Part shown: positions 17,891-25,501 of the stretch, in pieces | Layout: each line of letters opens with the position of its first letter | Numbering within the stretch: position 1 is the stretch's first letter | Source of the DNA: Verrucomicrobiales bacterium | Lineage (GTDB): Bacteria; Verrucomicrobiota; Verrucomicrobiia; Limisphaerales; Palsa-1400 | Length of the DNA stretch: 64,000 nt | Assembly: GCA_003138485.1 (NCBI GenBank) | Contig: PLGF01000083.1 | Location: 4,577-68,576 of the forward strand | Direction: 5' to 3' | Position numbers and translations under genes: made by a program | The notes under the pieces: generated by a model | Told to the model about the DNA's origin: nothing | The model's input: the letters and a program-made list of their open reading frames with translations, nothing else | Database searches by the model: none

Positions 17891-17930
17891 TGCACAAGGG
17901 TGCACAAGCCTGCATAAGCCTGCATAAACG
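17891..17930. repeat. Four tandem decamers of TGCAYAAgcc type
   Basis: The four 10-nt units are TGCACAAGGG, TGCACAAGCC, TGCATAAGCC and TGCATAAACG. The 10-nt period is close to one helical turn, so a protein binding each unit would sit on one face of DNA. There is no coding frame over it. Position is between the WYL regulator and the antitoxin-like gene. Confidence 0.75.
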
Positions 17931-18267
17931 GCCATTTTCGCGGTGTGGCTCTCGCTGGAACGGGTTCACCGCTCCAGCTTTCCGCAAACCGGCCTATGTC
18001 AATGAACATCCGCCCTTTTCCGGCCACTTTGCCACCATACAGCAACAATTGCGGAACGCAACACTAGTTTCCGAAAAATCCCATTCAAAGTCGTTTCACG
18101 CGATCCCGAGTGCTGATAAACACTATTTGTCAGAAAAATGGGGCATAATAATGAGCTGATATTTCCGACCCTTCTTTTCGATCCACCTATGTCAATATCA
18201 AGAACCGTTTACATCCGTTTGCCCGTTGAAACGCAACCCCAAGTCGCGTAGGATCGGCACTGTGCCA

Positions 18268-18495
18268 ATGACATTGGATCAAATCGTTGAAGAAACCCGC
18301 CACTGGCCGCCGGAAAGGGCCGGCGAACTGGTGGGGCCGCTGACCGAAGACCTCCACGGCGGCGACCCGGAAATCGAAGCCGCCTGGCAGGCCGAAATCG
18401 CCCGCCGCGTGGAGGAAATCCAATCCGGCAAGGCGCGGGGGGGCATCCCCGGCGGGGAAGTGTTGGCCCGCGTCCGCAAAATCGTCGGGCGGTGA
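18268..18495 (+). CDS. Addiction-module component (orphan antitoxin-like) protein
   Basis: A 75-residue protein from ATG 18268; GTG 18262 is an alternative start. The sequence LDQIVEETRHWPPERAGELV, then EIEAAWQAEIARRVEEIQSG and GGEVLARVRKIV, matches the small antitoxin family annotated as putative addiction module component (TIGR02574/PF09720 type). This family usually precedes a ParE/RelE-type toxin. No toxin frame follows. The next gene, 23 nt downstream, is a restriction-endonuclease-like pseudogene. The antitoxin is therefore orphaned or adopted. Confidence 0.8.
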   Translation: MTLDQIVEETRHWPPERAGELVGPLTEDLHGGDPEIEAAWQAEIARRVEEIQSGKARGGIPGGEVLARVRKIVGR

Positions 18496-18518
18496 TGCAG
18501 GAATGTGGTTAAACTATT

Positions 18519-19418
18519 ATGAGCCGGAAAAGAACTTCAAGCCGACCGAAAGCGCAGTCATTCGCGGACTTCAAGTCGGAGGGCGCCAACTGGATCACAC
18601 TGGCGACGGGTGAGTATTACCCGGACATTCTCAAGGACGCGTGCGAACTTTACAAACCGGTTCTGGTCCTGTTCGGGCAGTCGCTAAAAACTTCCGAATC
18701 GTCCACGCGCCTGTTCCTGCAAATCGCCGAACAGACCGACGGTTGGATGCGCGTTGAACTCGCTCGCGTGTTCCGCAAATACGTCAGCCCGGAAACGCCT
18801 GTCGAGATGCTCAAGAAGAAAACCCAAGCGGAACAGATTTGCAGGGAGTTTGGAAAAGGCTTTCGTCCGATTCAAAAGGTGCAGGCGGCGTTTGCCACGC
18901 GACCGGTTCCGGATGAGGCGCTTTGCGCCGTTCTGTGGGAAAACAAGGATCGCGGGAAAAAGGGTTTTGACCTGACTGAGCGGTTTTTCTCGCTGTTCCG
19001 TTCCTCGTTTCCCGACCTGCTCATCAAAGGGCCTGAGCGCGCAGGCAGAGACGTTTTGATGGGCGAGGTGTTTGACAAGTATCCCAACCCCGGCCGGCCG
19101 GTTGATTTCGTTGTTTTCGACAAAACCGGCAAAGACGTTCTGGCCATCGGCCTGGCGCGTTATGATTCAGATCGGGGCGGCGCGCAGGAGGATGATCGGA
19201 CGGGCGGATATAACAACTGAGCCACTGAAATCCTGGACTACGCGATGAAAAGGCGGTTGCGCACGAAGGTCATTTTCATCAACGATGGGCCCGGGCTGCT
19301 GCTGGGTTCGATGTGGGATGATTATGCCAAGCTCGAAAACAGCCGTCCCGGGAAAATCCTCGTTGCCACGCTCCGCATGGTGTCCGAGCGCATCGCACGG
19401 GAGTGGCTCTTGTCGTAA
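18519..19418 (+). pseudogene. Type II restriction endonuclease-like gene with an in-frame TGA
   Basis: The frame runs 233 codons to a TGA at 19218-19220. It then continues in the same frame without further stops for 65 more codons to TAA 19416-19418. The distal part (ATEILDYAMKRRLRTKVIFI and WDDYAKLEN) reads like real protein. Just before the stop lies a segment PVDFVVFD...LAIGLARYDSDRGG that may hold PD-(D/E)XK-like acidic residues. Location 11 nt upstream of a DNA methyltransferase start suggests the restriction partner. The TGA may be a nonsense mutation, a sequencing error or, less likely, recoding. No specific endonuclease family is claimed. Confidence 0.6.
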
Positions 19419-19429
19419 GGAGAATCGCC

Positions 19430-20899
19430 ATGGCCACTGGAATTCCCCGAACAAAATGGCAAAGCGCGGCGCACCGAGTTCACACCGACGGTTTAGCCTC
19501 TGGAAACACCGACGTGCAGTTGAGCTACGAAGGCAAGAAATCCGAACAGGAAATTCTTGCCGCCGCTCCGGCAAAATGCCGCCAACTCTGGCCGGAGCAC
19601 AACATCCATGCAACCCCCAACCAGCTTTACTACGGTGACAATCTGCCAATCCTTGCCGCGCTGATGCGCGACCCCGCGGTTCGCGGGCATGTCCGGCTTG
19701 TCTATATTGACCCGCCTTACGCGACCAAAAGCGTTTTCCAATCGCGCAGCCAGATGGACGCCTACACGGATTTGCTGGAAGGCGCGCACTACCTCGAATT
19801 CCTGCGGGAGCGCCTGATTCTCCTCCGGGAACTGCTCGCGGATGACGGCTCGATTTACATCCATCTCGACGAGAACATGGCTTTCCTCGTCAAGGCCGTC
19901 ATGGACGAAGTATTTGGCCGCGCCAATTTCCGGAACTGGATCACCCGCAAGAAGTGCAATCCCAAAAACTACACGCGGAAAACCTACGGCAACGTCGCCG
20001 ACTACATCCTTTTTTATTCCAAGACGGACAACTACGTCTGGCATCGTCCCGTTGATCCGTGGACGGAGGAGCGCGCCGCCAAGGAATACCAATATGCCGA
20101 AGCGGGCACCGCTCGGCGTTACAAAAAAGTGCCGATCCACGCTCCGGGCGTTCGCAACGGTGAGACCGGCAATCCCTGGCGCGGGGTGAAACCGCCGCCC
20201 GGCAAGCACTGGCAGTATCCCCCGCGCGTGCTCGACGATATGGACAAGCGCGGAGAAATCTATTGGTCGCCGACCGGAAACCCCCGCCGGAAAATCTATT
20301 TCGACCAGAGCGAGGGCGTGCCGGTGCAGGACATCTGGCTGGAATACCGGGACGCGCACAACCAGAACATTGAAGTTTCCGGCTATCCAACCGAGAAGAA
20401 CCCGGCGATGCTAGCGCGCATCATCGAAGCCTCATCAAGTCCGGAGGACATCGTGCTCGATTGTTTCTCCGGTTCGGGCACGACCTTGAGCGCGGCCTCG
20501 CTCAAAAAGCGGCGCTGGATCGGGGTGGACAACAGTCCGGAGGCCATCAGCGCAACGATGCGGCGTTTTGGCAAGGGACTCGAACCGATGGGGGATTTCG
20601 TCAACAAACTCGATTCAGCCAGCCAAGACGAAGAGTCAGAGGCTACACTATTGCTATTTGGGCCGGAGGAAACCGCGACGCCAACACCCGAGCATAAGAA
20701 TCTCCATCAGACCATTGCTGACTTTGCCTTGATTGCTCAAGAGCCTTACGCTGGCGACCTGGCTGACGTGCTTGAACAGTGGGCGGACTGGAATGGCGAA
20801 AGCAAGGTTCTAAAACTCGCTGAAGACCCGGTTCCCTACAGGGCGGGCAAGTCGCGGAAATCGATGCGCTCTTCCAAATGCTGGAAGCGCAAGTGCTGA
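19430..20899 (+). CDS. Beta-class site-specific DNA methyltransferase (N6-A or N4-C)
   Basis: The start is ATG 19430, supported by AAGGAGA 5-11 nt upstream, not the earlier frame opening at 19403. The protein is 489 residues. The catalytic motif DPPY is at 94-97 and the SAM-binding FSGSGTT at 346-352. Catalytic-before-SAM order defines the beta class of N6-adenine/N4-cytosine methyltransferases. Between them is a target-recognition region (about 150-300). The last 15 codons look shifted: another frame from about 20840 reads AEIDALFQMLEAQVLRTEKT and ends at 20916. This suggests loss of about one base near 20840. It pairs with the broken endonuclease gene upstream. Confidence 0.88.
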   Translation: MATGIPRTKWQSAAHRVHTDGLASGNTDVQLSYEGKKSEQEILAAAPAKCRQLWPEHNIHATPNQLYYGDNLPILAALMRDPAVRGHVRLVYIDPPYATKSVFQSRSQMDAYTDLLEGAHYLEFLRERLILLRELLADDGSIYIHLDENMAFLVKAVMDEVFGRANFRNWITRKKCNPKNYTRKTYGNVADYILFYSKTDNYVWHRPVDPWTEERAAKEYQYAEAGTARRYKKVPIHAPGVRNGETGNPWRGVKPPPGKHWQYPPRVLDDMDKRGEIYWSPTGNPRRKIYFDQSEGVPVQDIWLEYRDAHNQNIEVSGYPTEKNPAMLARIIEASSSPEDIVLDCFSGSGTTLSAASLKKRRWIGVDNSPEAISATMRRFGKGLEPMGDFVNKLDSASQDEESEATLLLFGPEETATPTPEHKNLHQTIADFALIAQEPYAGDLADVLEQWADWNGESKVLKLAEDPVPYRAGKSRKSMRSSKCWKRKC

Positions 20900-20951
20900 G
20901 AACCGAGAAGACATGAACACTTGTGCGCTGCCTCCATTGGGCCAATGGGCG

Positions 20952-22105
20952 CTATGGTTTGGAGCCGAAAGCGGCTTGGAATTGGGGCGTCTGGCGCAAG
21001 CCGGCTAAGGTCGGGTCCTCGAAGAGGTGCTGGCGCAGATTCATTGCCTTGGGGTTTTGGGTGAGTTCCTTGGCGTTGACCGCCAGGCTCTTTTGCAGCG
21101 AGGCGATGGCCTCGGATATTTTGCCGCGAGCGGTTTGAATGACGGCTAGGTTGTAAAGCGACTCGGAACTTGAGGGCAAGACCTGGGCCAGTTTCTGGAG
21201 CGCCGCTTCGCTCTTTTCCAGATCGCCCAATTTCAAATAGGCGCCGGTCGCTTGCATCAGCGCATTGGGATCGGACCCGGCCGCCGCGAGCAACTGCTGG
21301 AGCGCCTGCAGGGCGACGATAGATGCTGCTGCCAATCGAACTGCGCAATTTTAAAAGCGCCTTCTGCGCGTCTTCGTCATAAACAAATTTCCGGTTGCCG
21401 CTGAACAAACGCAAATCGTGGCGCAAATAGACTCCCTCCGCCCACTCGCAAATCTGTTTGACCGTCGTATCGTAGGTGATCCAATTGCCGAACAGGCGCT
21501 CCGAATAACGGCTCCAGAAGGCGTGGTCTTTGTCAATCATTTCCTGGGTCATCTCCGGCACAGGCTCACGGTTGATCTTCATGATGACGCCGAAGGGCAC
21601 GAGATGCGGATACATCCAATCGAGCGGGAAACTCTCCTCCACGTGGAATTCATGGCCGGGGTTCTTGTCGAAGATCACCTTGGTCAGCAGGCCGTTGATG
21701 GCCATGCTGCTCACACTCGGCCCAGTGAGAAATGACGGAGGCCAGTGGCGCCGCCGTAAACAGCGCCAGCAACCATCCCAACCGCAGGCGTGGGAAGTGG
21801 GCCGCCAGCCAAACGCCGGCCAATGCGAACCCACAGCCGATCCAAATGGCAATAGGAATGTAGGAAGGAGTGAAGAATATCTTCACCAGCGAACTGGTCT
21901 GGCGCTCGCGCGTGGGGTTAAGCAGGTCCGTCACCAAGACCGACAGACAAAGGAATATGCCGGTCAGGCCAATCATCCAGACTTGTTCGCGCTTTCGCAT
22001 CTTGAGAAAAAACACGAATGGGATGATGGCCGCGAGCAGGCACAAGTGAGTGAACCCGTCCGCGGCCGATTTGTATTTTGCGCCGGGCCGAATATCTGCT
22101 CGCAA
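20952..22105 (-). pseudogene. Frameshifted remnant of a DUF2723 membrane protein with C-terminal TPRs
   Basis: Three minus-strand frames form one broken gene. The first (22105 to about 21720) has membrane helices (CLLAAIIPFVFFLKMR) and the segment NPTRERQTSSLVKIFFTPSY. The second (about 21720 to 21330) has NPGHEFHVEESFPLDWMYPH and IMKINREPVPEM, a strongly DUF2723-like stretch. The third (21335 to 20952) holds TPR-like helices. Frameshifts lie near 21720 and 21330. The N-terminal several hundred residues expected for this glycosyltransferase-like family are missing. The remnant starts 30 nt from the end of the next gene, which points to a deletion. Confidence 0.75.
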
Positions 22106-22135
22106 ACCGCATGCGATGTCTGTAAATTATCGTTT

Positions 22136-24007
22136 CTACTCCCTCTGCTTGAGCAGGCCCAGCAGGCTGCTGCGCTGATCGGTCCAGAGGCGCGCTTCTC
22201 CCGCGGGAGGCGGGGCGCCTGGACGCAGGATGGCCCAGCGAATGGTTCCCACGCTGGAAAACTCGCAGCCGGCGGACATCGCGCGCGCCAGGCCCGCCGC
22301 CACCGGACTCAGGTCAACGTGCGCGTTGGTTATGTGAATCGCCAGCGCGCCGCCCGTGTTCAAATGGCTTCGGTAGATTTCGCCGGCTTCCCGGGTCAGC
22401 AAATGCATCGGGATGGCATCGCCGTTGAAGGCGTCGAGGATGATCACGTCGAACTTTCGTTTCTCCTGTTCCAACGACTTCCGGCCATCGCCGGGCTTCA
22501 CGCGGCTGCGGGGATTGTCCAGATAGGTAAACCAGGCGCGGGCCAATCGCTCGACTTCCGGGTCCAGTTCAAAATAAGTAATCGTGTCCTGCGGGCGCAG
22601 GTAGCGGTTGAGGGTGCCGGCGCCCAATCCCACCACGCCCAGCGTCAAACCGTTTGTTGACGCTTGCCTCTCCGCCAGGAGCCGGCCCAGGCCGGTTTCG
22701 CTTCCGTAATAGGTCATGCCGATTTTGGGGTCCTGCCGGTCTTGCGCTCCGTGGGCGGTGGTGTTGTTGATCAGAGTGTAGTATTCGGTGTGCGGCTTGC
22801 GCGTCACCCGCCAGCAGCCGTAAAGAGTCCGGGCGCGGGCGACGTCGTTGGCGTGGCGGCTCAAGTCGGCGCCAATGGTTGTGCCGATGGCGACGACGGC
22901 GCCGATGGCCAGAAAAGGCCGGAGCACGCGGCCGCTCCACAGAAGCCCGGCGACGGTCAAAATGCCCAAAGTCAGAATCGGGAATTCGATGGGGCCGCTG
23001 GTGACGCGCGGAACGACCAGCACCATCAGCGCGCTGCCCAGCGCCCCGCCGATGGCGCTGGCGGAATAGAAACCGTGCGCATTGGCGTCGCGCGAGGCGG
23101 CCAGCCAGACGTGGCAAGCCAGCATGGCGGCGCCGCCGGACAGCAGCGCAAACCCCAGCAACAGCGGGCTGCGCGCCTCGACGACCAGGTGGGAACCCGC
23201 CAGCGCCGCCAGCCCCACCCCGGCCACGATGCCCAGCGTGGCCTGGCGATTTCCCGAAAAGGCCCAAACATAGGACGCCAGAAACAAAGCCAGCGGAAAA
23301 GCCCACGCCAGCGGCCCGGCGGCGGCTTCGTAACTGATCTGGTTCGTCGTGGCCAGCATCGTCGCGCTGCTCACCGCCGGAAGAACCCACCATTGCCAGC
23401 GCGTTTTGCCCGGACCGGCCGATTCCGCCGCGCTGTCAGGCGCAAGACGGCCCGCCCGCGGCCCGGACAGGCACACCAACAGGCCGCCCGCCACCCAGAC
23501 CCAATTCTGCGTGGAAAGGTCCGTGAACGGTTCGACCAGGAGCGGATAGCAAATCAGGCCCGCCAGCGCGCCGGCGTTGGACCAGGCGTAAATGGAGAAA
23601 TCGCGCCGGTCGGCCTGCCTTTGGTGCAGCAGCGGGGTGGTGCAAAAAAGGGCCGCGGCCAGGCCCGCGTACGGGAGCAGCGCGGCCAGCGGCCGCATCT
23701 CCGGCGCAAGCCACTGGGCGCGGATCGGTTGCGGCAGAAGCGTCAACAATCCGCTCAACGCCAGGCCCGCGAGAATCGCCCTGGGGCGCCGCGCCCGCCC
23801 CAGCCGCCGGCTTCCATAATAGGCGGCCACCACCAGCAATTGGTAAAACAGCACCACCCCGCACCAGACATAAGCCGCGCCGCCAAATTCGGGCAGCAGC
23901 CTCTTGCCCGCCATCAGTTCGCCTTCAAACGCCAGAAAAGCCGCCGCCGCGGCGATCCATTTCGGATGCCGGCCACCGCCCCCGCCCAGCGCGCTGCCGT
24001 TGAACAT
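22136..24007 (-). CDS. Fused membrane domain/spermidine synthase-like protein
   Basis: From ATG 24007 the product is 623 residues; the frame is open further upstream but a longer start would approach the divergent lipoprotein gene. The N-terminal 400 residues carry about ten membrane helices. The C-terminal 200 residues are a SAM-binding spermidine-synthase-like domain: VVGLGAGTLNRYLR at about 460, the acidic strand ITYFELDPEVERLAR, then DGRKSLEQE and FDVIILDAFNGDAIPMHLLT. Fused MFS/spermidine-synthase-like proteins of this type are common, but their product is not established. No speD or speA is nearby, so polyamine synthesis should not be assumed. It lies next to the DUF2723 remnant. Confidence 0.87.
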   Translation of the reverse strand: MFNGSALGGGGGRHPKWIAAAAAFLAFEGELMAGKRLLPEFGGAAYVWCGVVLFYQLLVVAAYYGSRRLGRARRPRAILAGLALSGLLTLLPQPIRAQWLAPEMRPLAALLPYAGLAAALFCTTPLLHQRQADRRDFSIYAWSNAGALAGLICYPLLVEPFTDLSTQNWVWVAGGLLVCLSGPRAGRLAPDSAAESAGPGKTRWQWWVLPAVSSATMLATTNQISYEAAAGPLAWAFPLALFLASYVWAFSGNRQATLGIVAGVGLAALAGSHLVVEARSPLLLGFALLSGGAAMLACHVWLAASRDANAHGFYSASAIGGALGSALMVLVVPRVTSGPIEFPILTLGILTVAGLLWSGRVLRPFLAIGAVVAIGTTIGADLSRHANDVARARTLYGCWRVTRKPHTEYYTLINNTTAHGAQDRQDPKIGMTYYGSETGLGRLLAERQASTNGLTLGVVGLGAGTLNRYLRPQDTITYFELDPEVERLARAWFTYLDNPRSRVKPGDGRKSLEQEKRKFDVIILDAFNGDAIPMHLLTREAGEIYRSHLNTGGALAIHITNAHVDLSPVAAGLARAMSAGCEFSSVGTIRWAILRPGAPPPAGEARLWTDQRSSLLGLLKQRE

Positions 24008-24087
24008 GGCTCCTTCATACACAAAAGGCGCGACAAACCCAAGAAGCCTGATAGAATCATTGACGCCCTCACGCAAACGAAAGGCGA

Positions 24088-24387
24088 ATGATGAAAAAAC
24101 GGCTGATCTTTCTTCCCCTCCTTGCCGGCCTGCTGTGCTTCGCCGCCGCGGGTTGTTCCGAGAAGAGCATCGACACCGCCAAGGTCCGCGCGGCCTTCCC
24201 AACCGTCGCCGATACTTCCAAGCAGTTGTTGGAAGAGGGGCTGGCCGACATCGATCACAGCAACTACGTCGCCGCGGTCAAACCGTTGCGGATGTTCGCC
24301 TTCACCACCAAAATGGATCGCGCGCAACGCAAGATCATGGCGGACACCATTGCCCGGGTGAACGCCAAAGCGGCCGCGTCCAAATGA
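24088..24387 (+). CDS. Small predicted lipoprotein
   Basis: A 99-residue protein beginning MMKKRLIFLPLLAGLLCF with a lipobox AAGC placing lipidated Cys at residue 23. An AAAGG SD lies just upstream of 24088, and ATG 24091 is equally possible. The mature part is helical and Lys-rich with no recognised domain. It is probably attached to the inner or outer membrane facing the periplasm. The gene is divergent from the spermidine-synthase-like gene. Immediately after its stop comes the MITE-like repeat. Confidence 0.75.
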   Translation: MMKKRLIFLPLLAGLLCFAAAGCSEKSIDTAKVRAAFPTVADTSKQLLEEGLADIDHSNYVAAVKPLRMFAFTTKMDRAQRKIMADTIARVNAKAAASK

Positions 24388-24408
24388 GGGCGGGCGCAAG
24401 AGAGAATT

Positions 24409-24652
24409 TTTGGGGGAACGCCCTCATCCTTCTCCCGCTGCCGGAACGATTCAGTTGCTTCCGGGGAGCGCGGGCGTCTCGCTCGCGGTTTTCGGCCTCT
24501 GGCCTAAAACCTTTGCGGCGTGAAAGAACCAACCAAATGGTGGCTCGGATGAGGCTGGCCGGCGGGACGCCGGCCAGAGCGACCGAGACGGTCGCGCTCC
24601 CAATTTCGAAATCGTTCCGGCAGGGGCAGAAGGATGAGGGCGGTCCCCGAAG
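24409..24652. mobile_element. MITE/REPIN-like non-coding inverted-repeat element
   Basis: A 244-bp element has terminal inverted repeats of about 43 nt. The inner 31 nt (24421-24451 and 24610-24640) match at 29 of 31 positions, and the outer 12 nt at about 9 of 12. Between them lies a perfect 10-bp stem at 24555-24577 (CTGGCCGGCG-GGA-CGCCGGCCAG) and a second stem at about 24580-24596 around GCGACCG-AGA-CGGTCGC. There is no ORF with a transposase motif. This fits a miniature inverted-repeat or REP-doublet element mobilised in trans. No clear target-site duplication was found. Confidence 0.75.
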
Positions 24653-25190
24653 TATTGCTGTCCTGCCCCCGGGGCGGCCCAGCGATCACAAGCTCCCTTG
24701 CGCCGCAACAAAACCACCGTAATTTACCGTAATTTACCGTAAATTTTGGCAACATACCCCCGTTTGCCCGCCAAGCGGGAAAAGTGGCTTGCGGCGCAAA
24801 GCGGGCGTGACGGTTCACGCCACGCACGCCGCCCGGTGCAGGAGACGGGGCGCGCCAACAGCATTTCAAAGAACAAGCCTGCATACCAAATGTAACACAC
24901 GCCGGAAACTTTGCAAGGACGGCCTCTTATCCCAATCCTAACCTAATCCGGCAGGGCAGAGCTGCAGACGGAACTGGAAAGTCGCCGCACAAGTGAACAA
25001 ATTATTGGGCAGACGCTTGCGCGCGGGCTTTGCGGGCTGCCCTGCCCTGAATTCCTGGGCGGCGCAGCAGCACCGCCTTACCGACGGCGTGAAGATTTTT
25101 GTCATGCACCCCCCGCGGGAATTCCCGGCCATTCCTTATTGAAGCACTTCTTGGATTATGTCACCTTTTTCACTTGTGAAACGGAAGGTC
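24653..25190. other. Intergenic stretch with an AATTTACCGT tandem repeat
   Basis: There is no supported gene. At 24716-24745 the decamer AATTTACCGT occurs twice in tandem, with partial copies on each side. A GC-rich block with small stems (CGTGACGGTTCACGCC and others) occupies 24800-24860. Frames on the minus strand here look non-coding. The region precedes the small coupled ORFs at 25191. Confidence 0.45.
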
Positions 25191-25259
25191 GTGAAAAACA
25201 GGGCGGCGCGGGGCGTAACTCTCAAGATTGATATCCAGGAACTGCGGCGCATCCAATGA
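25191..25259 (+). CDS. Possible 22-residue leader or small ORF, coupled by ATGA
   Basis: GTG 25191 lies 4 nt after GGAAGG and opens a 22-codon frame ending at TGA 25257-25259. That stop overlaps the ATG of the next gene (25256), giving the ATGA overlap typical of translational coupling. The peptide is basic (RRIQ at the end, RAARG inside) and has no recognised domain. It could be a real small protein, a leader or chance. Confidence 0.3.
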   Translation: MKNRAARGVTLKIDIQELRRIQ

Positions 25260-25501
25260 ACCCCGTGGAGATCATCCAGCCCGACTGGAAATGGGGCACC
25301 GCCGAGGGCAGCCGGGAACTTGACCGGCTATTGGACAGCCGCCTGACTTTCCTGGAGAAACGCCAGTGGCTTGAAGAAGCCGAAACCCTGTCCCTTCAAT
25401 TGCGCGCACGGCATGACGCCGCAGAAGAAAAACGGAAACCAGAGACTTCGAAAGCAGAGCGCGGTTTGATTTCGCTGATCGAAAACCCGGATCACGGTTG
25501 A
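25256..25501 (+). CDS. Small hypothetical protein, helical
   Basis: An 81-residue hydrophilic protein. Residues 17-65 form an extended charged helix (SRELDRLLDSRLTFLEKRQW, then EEAETLSLQLRAR). No domain is recognised. Composition and the start overlapping the upstream mini-ORF support expression. The 3' end overlaps the convergent glucoamylase gene by 10 nt, an arrangement typical of compact genomes. Its helical, charged nature is seen in many small antitoxin-like or adaptor proteins, but there is no specific evidence for either. Confidence 0.45.
   Translation: MNPVEIIQPDWKWGTAEGSRELDRLLDSRLTFLEKRQWLEEAETLSLQLRARHDAAEEKRKPETSKAERGLISLIENPDHG

Larger units (their letters stand above)
17669..18261. 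other. Gene-poor boundary with short tandem repeats
   Basis: There is no supported gene in nearly 600 bp. The features are a hexamer array at 17791-17814 and a decamer array at 17891-17930, listed separately. The words CTATGTCAAT occur at both about 17994 and 18187. The stretch is AT-richer than flanking coding DNA and marks the start of the accessory region. Confidence 0.5.

Noticed and set aside
17364..17927. A 187-codon frame overlapping the WYL gene end, with 17726-17917 in another frame
   Set aside because: It mostly overlaps the WYL coding frame, has Ser/Pro/Arg-rich shadow composition and no SD.
19218..19220. TGA at 19218 and at 28861 read as selenocysteine or as TGA reassigned to Trp
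   Set aside because: TGA is used as the normal stop of many genes here (dnaG, rho-region genes, the NmrA-like gene), no SECIS-like hairpin was seen after either site, and pseudogene decay nearby explains them better.
20836..21852. A single 338-residue minus-strand protein
   Set aside because: Only its middle is protein-like (DUF2723 segment). The first 50 and last 150 residues are shadow sequence on either side of frameshifts, so it is treated as part of the pseudogene.
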